Below, piece after piece: positions 1 to 5,032 of a DNA stretch of 5,032 bases. Every line of letters starts with the position of its first letter. Position 1 is the first letter of the stretch. The notes under the pieces are model-generated. The model saw nothing but the letters and a program-made list of their open reading frames with translations. It was not told the origin of the DNA and made no database searches. The DNA comes from Planctomycetota bacterium. Its GTDB lineage: Bacteria; Planctomycetota; SKW154. A program made the translations under genes and the position numbers. The DNA is taken from the NCBI GenBank assembly GCA_026418755.1, contig JAOAAR010000158.1, forward strand, positions 1 to 5,032. Reading direction: 5' to 3'.

Positions 1-111
1 CAGAGGCAGGATGGTTGCTGGATGGGGGATTATGGAGATGTTTTTCCCACCGCCATAGGGGCGCTTATCCTTGAGATTCCTTTGTGCTATCTTCCTCTTT
101 TCCAGCGGTGA
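1..111 (+). CDS. C-terminal end of a prenyltransferase/squalene-oxidase-repeat protein (5' truncated by the window edge)
   Basis: The plus strand is open from base 1 to a TGA at 109-111, giving 36 residues. They begin QRQDGCW, which fits the QW motif (Q-x3-G-x-W) of terpene-cyclase and prenyltransferase alpha/alpha-barrel repeats. They continue with GDYGD..PTAIGALILEIP and finish YLPLFQR. From memory, planctomycete proteins of the squalene-oxidase-repeat family often end in a similar way, as (V/I)PYRYLPIFQR. These repeat proteins include squalene-hopene cyclases and many uncharacterised secreted or cytoplasmic homologues. The catalytic region lies outside the window, so no enzyme activity can be assigned. 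The gene converges on the ferredoxin operon, with only 18 bp between the two stop codons. The opposite strand is also open here but gives a sequence that resembles nothing I recognise, so the plus reading is preferred. Confidence 0.75.
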   Translation, partial: QRQDGCWMGDYGDVFPTAIGALILEIPLCYLPLFQR

Positions 112-126
112 TGTTGATCGGATCAC
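108..126. terminator. possible weak bidirectional terminator hairpin between convergent genes
   Basis: GTGAT (108-112) pairs with ATCAC (122-126) around a 9-nt loop, and a T-rich stretch (127-139) follows on the plus strand. It sits exactly between two converging stop codons, where a shared terminator is expected. The stem is only 5 bp and overlaps the upstream stop codon, so the call is weak. Confidence 0.25.
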
Positions 127-129
127 GAT

Positions 130-396
130 TTATTGTTTTTGTTGAGAGAGTTTCTTGCCCCGCGTTTTAGGGGTGTTTCGTACGATTTGGATGGCGATAT
201 CGGGGCAGAGATGTTCGCAGAAAAGGCAACCTGTGCAGTTCTGTGGGTTTGCGACGGCTGGGACGAAGTAACCCCGTTTTGTTAGTTTCTCGGAGGGGGC
301 GAACACTTTGGCGGGGCAGAACTGAATGCAGAGAGAGCATCCTTTACAGTAGTTTTCGTCTATCTCGATTGAAAAACTCCGGGTTTTAGCAGCCAT
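130..396 (-). CDS. 2[4Fe-4S] ferredoxin, similar to the delta subunit of 2-oxoacid:ferredoxin oxidoreductases
   Basis: This is an 88-residue soluble iron-sulfur protein, expected to carry electrons in the cytoplasm. Two complete cluster motifs are visible: C17-x2-C20-x2-C23-x3-C27-P and C54-x2-C57-x2-C60-x3-C64-P. Each cysteine trio belongs to one cluster, with the fourth ligand swapped between them as in classical 8Fe ferredoxins. The 26-residue linker (28-53, with KLTKRGYF) and the short basic tail resemble KorD/PorD-type subunits of 2-oxoglutarate or pyruvate ferredoxin oxidoreductases. The start is ATG with GTAAGG about 9 nt upstream, overlapping the end of the transporter gene; the two genes are 11 bp apart. 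It is the last gene of the operon, and no alpha, beta or gamma oxidoreductase subunit follows, because a convergent gene occupies that place. It is therefore either an orphan subunit or a free-standing ferredoxin. The fold assignment is firm; the partner is unknown. Confidence 0.88.
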   Translation of the reverse strand: MAAKTRSFSIEIDENYCKGCSLCIQFCPAKVFAPSEKLTKRGYFVPAVANPQNCTGCLFCEHLCPDIAIQIVRNTPKTRGKKLSQQKQ

Positions 397-407
397 AGAA
401 GTTAACC

Positions 408-1703
408 TTACCAGAGGAAATATCGGAGGAAGAGATAGAAGGAGGCTATGGTGAGAGCGAGGAGCGTGATAGGGGCGCCGTGGAGGAAGAAAGATTTGAA
501 TGTTATCTGATGGCCGCTTCTTTCAGCGATGCCTGCCACGGCGAGGTTTGCGGCGGCGCCGATGAGGGTCATGTTTCCACCGAAGCCTGCGCCTATTGCA
601 AGTGCCCACCAGAGTGAATGAGGCGATGGATTGGAATTTGGCAGAGTTTTAATGAGAGGTATCATAATTGCTGTAAGAGGAACGCTTCCTGTGAGGGCAG
701 AGAGAAAGGCTGAAATCCACATGACCATTATGGAAAACAGGAATTCGTCGCGTGGGGCGATGTTAGCGAGAAGGTTGCCTGCTCTTTTAAGGAGACCTGA
801 TTCAAAAGAGGCTCCGATTACTATGTAGAGGCATATAAAAAAGAGAAGGGTTGAAAGTTCCAGTTCTTCTAAGATTTTGACGATATCTGCGCGGGAGATG
901 AGCAGGAGCAAAGTGGCGCCACATAGAGCAATGACGCCTGCTTCTAATTTCAGCATGGCGTGAAGAGCAAGTCCGACAAGAGTCATAAAGAGGACAACAA
1001 GAGACCAGAAGAGGAGTTTTTTGTTGGTTATTGATTTGCGTTCATCCATAGTTGCGAGACGCGCTCTGATTACCGCCGAGGTGTAGCCAACTTTTTTTCT
1101 GTATGTGAGTCTTAAGAGGAGGGCATAGAAAGAGATGACAACTACGACAAGAGGGGCGAGATGGATTATGAACTGATTGAAGGAGAGGTCGGCGGCGGAG
1201 CCAATCATTATGTTGGGGGGGTCGCCGATGAGGGTTGCGACGCCGCCAAAATTGGAAGCGACTGCTTGAGAGATGAGGAATGGGATGGGGCTTATGCGGA
1301 ATTCTGCGCAGACGAGGAGGGTTATGGGGCTTATTAGAAGGACTGTGGTTACATTGTCGAAGAAGGCGGACACGAGGGCTGTAATCACTCCAAAGAGGAG
1401 TAGGAGTCTTAAAGGGTCTCCTCCTGCTAGTTTTGCGCTTTTTATCGCTATGAACTGGAAAAGCCCTGTTGTGCGGGTAATGGTGACAATGAGCATCATT
1501 GCTGTGAGGAGCATAAGGACATTCATATCTATATGGGTGATTATTTTTTCGAATGGTGTGATGTGGGACGCCAATACGGCGCAGGCTGCGAAGAGTCCGA
1601 TAAGCGTTCTGTGGATGCGGCTGAAGACCAGCATAGCGAACATAAACACAAGAATTACTGCAGATAAGACCATTTTAGCGGTTGTTTCTTCTAGACCCTG
1701 CAT
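408..1703 (-). CDS. ArsB/NhaD-superfamily ion transporter (SLC13/citrate-transporter-like membrane protein)
   Basis: This is a 431-residue, very hydrophobic protein with roughly 10-12 membrane segments, expected in the inner membrane. Family signs in the first half are AFFDNVTTV (113-121, with D116 and N117) and FGGVATLIGDPPN (152-164). The second half repeats the plan with SALTGSVPLTAIMIP (335-349) and GAGFGGNMTLIGAAAN (371-386). This inverted-repeat layout is typical of the ArsB/NhaD group, which covers arsenite efflux, Na+/H+ antiport, P-protein-like carriers and anion carriers. The substrate cannot be told from sequence. A GTG at 1709 extends the frame by two residues, but the SD-like GGAG (1715-1712) lies 8 nt before the ATG at 1703 and only 2 nt before that GTG, so ATG is chosen. 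It follows the EIIA-CBS gene by 18 bp and precedes the ferredoxin by 11 bp, indicating one operon. The second DN motif is replaced by GS, which is unusual. Confidence 0.88.
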   Translation of the reverse strand: MQGLEETTAKMVLSAVILVFMFAMLVFSRIHRTLIGLFAACAVLASHITPFEKIITHIDMNVLMLLTAMMLIVTITRTTGLFQFIAIKSAKLAGGDPLRLLLLFGVITALVSAFFDNVTTVLLISPITLLVCAEFRISPIPFLISQAVASNFGGVATLIGDPPNIMIGSAADLSFNQFIIHLAPLVVVVISFYALLLRLTYRKKVGYTSAVIRARLATMDERKSITNKKLLFWSLVVLFMTLVGLALHAMLKLEAGVIALCGATLLLLISRADIVKILEELELSTLLFFICLYIVIGASFESGLLKRAGNLLANIAPRDEFLFSIMVMWISAFLSALTGSVPLTAIMIPLIKTLPNSNPSPHSLWWALAIGAGFGGNMTLIGAAANLAVAGIAERSGHQITFKSFFLHGAPITLLALTIASFYLFLRYFLW

Positions 1704-1721
1704 TCCCACTTCTCCATTTAT

Positions 1722-2627
1722 TTATGCTCGAAGCACTTTCTCGATGAAATCGAGAAGTGAAACCATCCCCACAGGTCTGTTTTTCTCCATTACGATAACG
1801 CTACGCAGTTCTTCGCGCATCACGAGGATTGCAGCCTGTATCATTGGTGCATCCACATCTATTACATCCACCTTTTCAGACATCACATCGTGGATATGGA
1901 GTTCTGTTTCTTGCCGTAACAACCTTTCAAATGGTTCAAAACTGCTTAGAAAGGCGAGGTTGTCTATATGAAAGAGGTATTCAGGGAGTCCAACTTTCAG
2001 GACATTCTCTATGGAGACTTCTCCTATGAGGATGCCGTTTTCGTCAACGACAGGCAGTTCAAGGATGTGGTGTTTGAACATAATGTCAAGCGCTTCTTTA
2101 AGGCTTGTCTCGCGGCGAATCAGTGCTGGCAGAGGTTTCATAATATCCCTTACTCTGAGTCGAGGTTCCACTTCAATGCCGCTCTTCTGGATAATTTTTA
2201 GAATCTGTCTTGCCGTTGTGGCATTGATTATGCTCTTCTTCGTCTGTTCATCTTTTAAAAGTTGAGCGATTGCTCCGAGTAGCCTCACATAAAGAGTCGA
2301 CTCTCCGCTCGGTGCAAGAATCAGACAGACTATGTTAACAGGTGTACCGTCAGGGGAATGGTAATCTATTCCATTCTTGCTTGTTCCTAGAGCGACTGCA
2401 AATCCATCGACAGTGTCTGTACGTGCATGAGGAAGTGCGATTCCTCCGCCGATGGAAGTGCATCCCAGGCGTTCGCGCTCCTCAACTGCGAGAAGAGCGG
2501 CGTCTCTGTTGCGAAGGTAGCCCCCCTTATCGAGGGCTTCGAGTAACTCATTAAGAGCCTCTTCGCGTGTGTGTCCTTTTAAGGGGCATACAACCGTTTC
2601 TTCACTTAGGAGATTAACGAGTTTCAT
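1722..2627 (-). CDS. PTS EIIA (fructose/Ntr type) fused to a CBS-domain pair
   Basis: This is a 301-residue cytoplasmic protein. Residues 1 to about 148 form a PTS EIIA type-2 domain (FruA/MtlA/PtsN family). It has an N-terminal LLSEETVV segment, the paired-helix region with EER-x-LG-x-T, and the phosphorylation-site motif GGGIALPHAR with His67 (codon 2427-2429). Residues about 157-210 form the first CBS domain (VRDIMKPLPALI, ILELPVVDENG.LIGEVS). Residues about 246-300 form the second (IHDVMSEKVDVI, RSVIVMEKNRPVGMVSLLDFI). CBS pairs usually bind adenine nucleotides. No EIIB or EIIC permease is nearby, so a regulatory role like PtsN is more likely than sugar uptake, probably on the transporter encoded 18 bp downstream; this link is inferred. 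The ATG start has AGGA about 12 nt upstream, a rather long spacing, and no better start is visible. The domain calls are firm. Confidence 0.9.
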   Translation of the reverse strand: MKLVNLLSEETVVCPLKGHTREEALNELLEALDKGGYLRNRDAALLAVEERERLGCTSIGGGIALPHARTDTVDGFAVALGTSKNGIDYHSPDGTPVNIVCLILAPSGESTLYVRLLGAIAQLLKDEQTKKSIINATTARQILKIIQKSGIEVEPRLRVRDIMKPLPALIRRETSLKEALDIMFKHHILELPVVDENGILIGEVSIENVLKVGLPEYLFHIDNLAFLSSFEPFERLLRQETELHIHDVMSEKVDVIDVDAPMIQAAILVMREELRSVIVMEKNRPVGMVSLLDFIEKVLRA

Positions 2628-2660
2628 GTCTTAACGATGTCCTAAAATGGAACTATCTTT

Positions 2661-2689
2661 ATTTTATCCTTTTTAATATAATGTTTCAA
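2661..2689 (-). promoter_or_regulatory. sigma-70-like promoter of the EIIA-CBS/transporter/ferredoxin operon
   Basis: On the minus strand a -35 TTGAAA (2689-2684) and a -10 TAAAAT (2666-2661) are 17 bp apart. Each hexamer matches the consensus at five of six positions. Transcription would begin near 2654, leaving a leader of about 27 nt before the ATG at 2627. Confidence 0.6.
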
Positions 2690-2728
2690 ATAAAATTTCT
2701 CTTTGTGTGCAGCAGAAGACGGTTGTTC

Positions 2729-2757
2729 TTCAAAATTGAGGATGAAATGGTTATGAT
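2729..2757 (+). promoter_or_regulatory. candidate promoter for the small membrane protein-bioD pair
   Basis: TTCAAA (2729-2734, four of six matches) and TATGAT (2752-2757, five of six) lie 17 bp apart on the plus strand. The start would fall near 2764, about 25 nt before the TTG start codon. It is weaker than the opposing promoter. A perfect TATAAT at 2677-2682 has no acceptable -35 partner. Confidence 0.35.
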
Positions 2758-2789
2758 TCTTCTTCGTAATAATTAAGGAGAAGTTTGCG

Positions 2790-3146
2790 TTGAAACGGCT
2801 CTCAAGAGGTGAAAAGATTATCGTTCTCATTCTTAACCTAATGATTCTGCCAGGGGTGGGAACTGTGGTTCTTGGTCGTGTGAAGTGGGGATTTGTTCAA
2901 GCGATGGTTGCTCTTCCGTCAGCGATGTTTATTGTTCTTGATTGGAGTCTGTTATGTATACGGAGATGGCTGCCGGAGGAGTTGCAAAAGGTTTTTCCTG
3001 GTTTGGCTCTACCTGGGCACTTATCGTTTGTTTTTTTATGTGCTCTTATTGGGGTTTGGCTCTGGACACTTGTGCAGACTGTTTATATACTTTTAGTCTG
3101 GGAAAGAAAAGAGAGGGAGGAAGCAGCAGTAGAAGGAGGAGAGTGA
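2790..3146 (+). CDS. small membrane protein of unknown function upstream of bioD
   Basis: This 118-residue protein has a basic N-terminus (MKRLSRGEK). Three hydrophobic stretches follow, at about 10-29 (containing LPGVGTVVLGR), 34-57 and 76-103, and it ends in a charged, Glu-rich tail. It is expected to be an inner-membrane protein with three, possibly four, spanning helices. The N-x-x-(I/L)LPG-x-GT-x3-GR-x3-G-x-x-Q pattern recalls small TM2-like or DUF-type membrane proteins, but I cannot name a family. The start is TTG at 2790, supported by AAGGAG (2775-2780) with 9-nt spacing; no ATG or GTG is better placed. Its TGA (3144-3146) overlaps the bioD ATG, and its last codons carry the bioD ribosome binding site, so the two are very likely translationally coupled. 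A role in biotin metabolism, for example in uptake, is only guilt by association. Confidence 0.75.
   Translation: MKRLSRGEKIIVLILNLMILPGVGTVVLGRVKWGFVQAMVALPSAMFIVLDWSLLCIRRWLPEELQKVFPGLALPGHLSFVFLCALIGVWLWTLVQTVYILLVWERKEREEAAVEGGE
3134..3139 (+). promoter_or_regulatory. ribosome binding site that sets the bioD start
   Basis: A perfect AGGAGG lies 6 nt before the ATG at 3146, inside the last codons of the upstream gene. It decides the bioD start against the longer open frame, which runs back to an ATG at 2942 within the neighbouring gene. Confidence 0.75.
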
Positions 3147-3829
3147 TGGCGGGAATCTTTGTGACGGGAACCGATACGGGGGTTGGCAAGACGGTGCTCA
3201 GTGCTGCGCTCGCTGCTATTCTTCAATCACGGGGTGTGAATGTTGGAGTTTATAAACCAGTTGAGACAGGAGGTGGCTCGGATGCACTTTTCTTACAGAA
3301 GGCGTCAGGAGTTACAGACTCTATTGAGGAGATACGAAGGTATTATTTCTCCCTTCCTGTCTCTCCTCATCTGGCTGCGAAGATGAACAACACTTCAATA
3401 GATATTCCGTTGTTGGTCAGCGGTTATAACAATCTTGCGGGCCGCCATCAGTTTATGATTGTGGAAGGAGCGGGCGGTATTATGACTCCTCTTACGGAGA
3501 AATTTCTTACTGTTGAGTTGATTACTCAACTGAAACTGCCTGTTCTCGTAGTGACTCGGCCTCACCTTGGGACAATCAATCATACGCTTCTGACTGTTAG
3601 ATGTGCCCAGGCATATGGGCTTACTGTCAAGGGGTTTATCGTTAACTATGCGACGCAGATTGAGGTGGGGTTGGCAGAGAGGACGAATCCGCAGGAGATT
3701 GAGAGGGTATCAGGAGTAAGGTGTTTGGGGGTTGTTCCTTATCTGGGCTATATAAGTCCGCGCATTCCTGACATGGAATCGCTTAAGAAGAATGTTTCCT
3801 CTGCGGTGGATGTTGACGGCATTATGTGA
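3146..3829 (+). CDS. bioD: ATP-dependent dethiobiotin synthetase
   Basis: BioD closes the ureido ring of 7,8-diaminopelargonic acid using CO2 and ATP to make dethiobiotin, the penultimate step of biotin synthesis, in the cytoplasm. The 227 residues fit the family length of about 220-240. Visible signatures are the P-loop GTDTGVGKT (8-16), the KPVETG strand (K37, T41), SDAL (45-48), the VEGAGG motif (106-111) followed by TPL, LGTINHTLLT (141-150) and a base-binding N167 (FIVNY). The late GVVPYL segment is also typical. The start is fixed by AGGAGG at 3134-3139 and the TGATG overlap with the upstream gene. An in-frame extension to 2942 would run through the neighbouring gene and adds no BioD-like sequence. 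No bioA, bioB or bioF is seen beside it, so the rest of the pathway must lie elsewhere if present. No clear terminator follows. Confidence 0.94.
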   Translation: MAGIFVTGTDTGVGKTVLSAALAAILQSRGVNVGVYKPVETGGGSDALFLQKASGVTDSIEEIRRYYFSLPVSPHLAAKMNNTSIDIPLLVSGYNNLAGRHQFMIVEGAGGIMTPLTEKFLTVELITQLKLPVLVVTRPHLGTINHTLLTVRCAQAYGLTVKGFIVNYATQIEVGLAERTNPQEIERVSGVRCLGVVPYLGYISPRIPDMESLKKNVSSAVDVDGIM

Positions 3830-3868
3830 GGGCGTGGCAAAACCAAAGAGCAAAACCGAAGATTCGGG

Positions 3869-3897
3869 TTGACTGGGAAGGGGGAATTTAGTAAAGA
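3869..3897 (+). promoter_or_regulatory. candidate promoter for tRNA-Arg
   Basis: TTGACT (3869-3874, five of six) and TAAAGA (3892-3897, three of six) are 17 bp apart, placing the start a few bases before the tRNA at 3909. The -10 is poor. Just upstream a small inverted repeat (CCGA/TCGG, 3856-3867) is not followed by a T run and is probably not a terminator. Confidence 0.35.
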
Positions 3898-3908
3898 TTA
3901 AAGTATGT

Positions 3909-3982
3909 GCGCCTGTAGTTCAACTGGATAGAACGTCGGACTACGGATCCGAAAGTTGAGGGTTCGAATCCTTCCAGGCGCA
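3909..3982 (+). tRNA. tRNA-Arg, anticodon ACG
   Basis: This is a complete cloverleaf of 74 nt. The acceptor GCGCCTG (3909-3915) pairs with CAGGCGC (3975-3981), with discriminator A. The D arm is GTTC/GAAC. The anticodon stem TCGGA/TCCGA encloses loop CTACGGA, with ACG at 3943-3945. The T arm is GAGGG/CCTTC with loop TTCGAAT. It decodes CGN Arg codons, with A34 presumably edited to inosine. CCA is not encoded, since TTTT follows. Confidence 0.95.
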
Positions 3983-4024
3983 TTTTATTCTGTTTTTGCT
4001 GTTTGTTTTTTGGAGTGATTGAGG

Positions 4025-4047
4025 AAAGAGACAGAACAGTTCTCTTT
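4025..4047. repeat. inverted repeat just upstream of the tRNA-Gly promoter
   Basis: AAAGAGA (4025-4031) and TCTCTTT (4041-4047) are perfect reverse complements around a 9-nt loop. A second, nested palindrome, AGAAC-A-GTTCT, competes for the same bases (4033-4043). The T run after it is only four bases (4045-4048). It could be a weak terminator for tRNA-Arg or a protein site next to the -35 at 4052. Confidence 0.3.
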
Positions 4048-4051
4048 TGGC

Positions 4052-4079
4052 TTGACAAAGGACCATTTTTGTATATATT
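4052..4079 (+). promoter_or_regulatory. strong sigma-70-like promoter of the tRNA-Gly/tRNA-Thr/tuf unit
   Basis: A perfect -35 TTGACA (4052-4057) and a -10 TATATT (4074-4079, five of six) are separated by 16 bp. The expected start near 4086 gives a short leader before tRNA-Gly at 4098. No other good promoter was seen before tuf, so the tRNAs and tuf are probably co-transcribed and separated by RNA processing. Confidence 0.7.
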
Positions 4080-4097
4080 TGGTTAGAGTTGGGAGTT

Positions 4098-4170
4098 GCG
4101 GGTGTAGCTCAATTGGTAGAGCTTCGGCCTTCCAAGCCGATGGTTGAGGGTTCGAGCCCCTTCGCCCGCT
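4098..4170 (+). tRNA. tRNA-Gly, anticodon TCC
   Basis: This is a complete cloverleaf of 73 nt. The acceptor GCGGGTG (4098-4104) pairs with CGCCCGC (4163-4169) with one G-T wobble, and the discriminator is T. The anticodon stem TCGGC/GCCGA encloses loop CTTCCAA, giving TCC for GGA/GGG codons. The T loop is TTCGAGC. No CCA is encoded. Confidence 0.95.
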
Positions 4171-4221
4171 TGATTTTTTTGTTGAAATAGACGGTTTTAA
4201 TGGTTACGCTATTAACAGGTT

Positions 4222-4294
<73 letters not shown>

Positions 4295-4390
4295 TCCGGA
4301 AGAGAGAATCTGAAAGAAAAAAATATTTGATTATGGAAAGGGTTGTTTGTATTTTTGTAAGGATTGATAGGCTTTTTAAGGGGATAAGAA

Positions 4391-5032
4391 ATGGCAAAGG
4401 GGAAATTTGAGAGGACGAAGCCGCATGTCAATGTGGGGACAATCGGTCACATTGACCATGGGAAGACGACTCTGACATCAGCGATAACTCTGTGCTTGGC
4501 GCAGAAGGGGATGGCAACACCGAAGACTTATGACCAGGTGGCAAAGGCTTCAGAAGCACAGGGGCGTAGGGACCCTATGAAGATATTGACAATCGCGGTG
4601 GCGCATGTGGAGTATGAGACGGAGAAGAGGCATTATGCACATATTGATTGTCCTGGGCATGTTGACTATATCAAGAATATGATAACAGGTGCGGCACAGA
4701 TGGATGGGGCTGTTTTAGTGGTTGCTGCGGATGATGGTCCGATGCCTCAAACGAGAGAGCATGTTCTTTTGGCAAGGCAGGTGAATGTTCCTTCTCTTGT
4801 TGTTTTCCTGAACAAGGTTGACCTGGTTGACGACCCGGAACTGTTAGACCTTGTTGAGATGGAATTGCGAGACCTTCTCAACAAATATGAGTTTCCTGGT
4901 GATACTACTCCTGTGGTTCGTGGTTCTGCGCTTAAAGCGATGCAATGTGCTTGTGGTAAGAGAGAGTGCCCGAATTGCGGACCGATATTCAAGTTGACTG
5001 ATGCGATAGATGAGTTTATACCTGTGCCAGAG
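4391..5032 (+). CDS. tuf: translation elongation factor Tu, N-terminal 214 residues (3' end beyond the window)
   Basis: EF-Tu is the GTPase that carries aminoacyl-tRNA to the ribosome. The visible part is essentially the whole G domain. It shows the N-terminal KFERTKPHVNVGTIGH, the P-loop GHIDHGKT (19-26), the Mg-binding switch I Thr (T67 in LTIAVAHVEY), DCPGH (86-90, with catalytic His90), NKVD (141-144) and GSALKA (178-183). The ATG start has AAGGGG 7 nt upstream. Two features differ from textbook EF-Tu. The switch I RGITI is replaced by KILTI within a longer, altered loop (48-68). Cysteines C186, C188, C193 and C196 form a CxC-x4-CxxC cluster where E. coli has a shorter loop. Ile21 in the P-loop and the general switch I style recall planctomycete EF-Tus. 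The gene follows tRNA-Thr, as in the conserved tRNA-tufB operon, and is probably transcribed from the promoter before tRNA-Gly. Confidence 0.97.
   Translation, partial: MAKGKFERTKPHVNVGTIGHIDHGKTTLTSAITLCLAQKGMATPKTYDQVAKASEAQGRRDPMKILTIAVAHVEYETEKRHYAHIDCPGHVDYIKNMITGAAQMDGAVLVVAADDGPMPQTREHVLLARQVNVPSLVVFLNKVDLVDDPELLDLVEMELRDLLNKYEFPGDTTPVVRGSALKAMQCACGKRECPNCGPIFKLTDAIDEFIPVPE

Noticed and set aside
1..126. Minus-strand open frame from a GTG at 126 running off the left edge
   Set aside because: It has no ribosome binding site and no recognisable sequence, while the plus strand over the same bases encodes a recognisable repeat-protein tail.
1273..1971. Plus-strand open frame of 232 codons
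   Set aside because: It lies antisense to the transporter and EIIA-CBS genes. Its Arg/Ser/Ile-rich composition is that of a shadow frame, and it has no recognisable domain.
2677..2682. Perfect TATAAT on the plus strand
   Set aside because: No acceptable -35 element exists 16-18 bp upstream. It falls inside the spacer of the minus-strand promoter in an A/T-rich stretch.
2642..2830. Minus-strand 62-residue open frame in the divergent intergenic region
   Set aside because: It is Lys/Phe/Asn-rich with no domain, lies over the promoter region, and overlaps the start of the plus-strand gene.
2942..3145. Longer in-frame N-terminus for bioD
   Set aside because: It runs through the preceding membrane-protein gene in another frame. 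BioD-like sequence and a perfect AGGAGG support the start at 3146.
3856..3867. CCGAA/TTCGG inverted repeat after bioD as a terminator
   Set aside because: The loop is too short for the full stem and no T run follows.
4747..4992. Minus-strand 81-residue open frame
   Set aside because: It is antisense to the well-conserved EF-Tu G domain and is Ser/Arg/Thr-rich, as expected of a shadow frame.

Overview
The window looks like part of a bacterial chromosome from the Planctomycetota or a close relative. Three things point that way: a gene end typical of planctomycete prenyltransferase/squalene-oxidase-repeat proteins, an EF-Tu start with GHIDHGKT and a non-standard switch I, and tRNA genes without an encoded CCA. 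This placement comes from remembered family patterns, not from a search, and is only moderately secure. No mobile element, CRISPR array or rRNA is visible.

Layout. Positions 1-111 (+) are the last 36 codons of a terpene-cyclase-like repeat protein. Converging on it is a three-gene minus-strand operon, read from 2627 down to 130: a PTS EIIA domain fused to two CBS domains, an ArsB/NhaD-type membrane ion transporter, and a 2[4Fe-4S] ferredoxin. A good sigma-70-like promoter (TTGAAA-17-TAAAAT) sits just upstream of the operon. A 162-bp divergent intergenic region (2628-2789) separates it from a plus-strand pair: a small membrane protein with a TTG start, and bioD (dethiobiotin synthetase) overlapping it by a stop/start TGATG. 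After bioD come tRNA-Arg(ACG), then tRNA-Gly(TCC), tRNA-Thr(GGT) and the first 214 codons of tuf (EF-Tu). A strong promoter (TTGACA-16-TATATT) precedes tRNA-Gly. The Gly-Thr-tuf order matches the conserved bacterial tRNA-tufB arrangement.

How the genes may work together. The minus operon is the least ordinary part. A phosphorylatable EIIA with nucleotide-sensing CBS domains is encoded beside an ion transporter and a ferredoxin, with no PTS permease in view. This suggests a regulated transport unit tied to PTS phosphorylation, adenylate level or redox state, but that is inference. bioD serves biotin synthesis away from other bio genes in this window. The tRNA-tuf unit is core translation. Its EF-Tu has two oddities: a CxC-x4-CxxC cluster near the end of the G domain, and the loss of the usual RGITI switch I motif.

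No gene-free stretch exceeds 300 bases. The longest is 2628-2789, which holds the divergent promoters.
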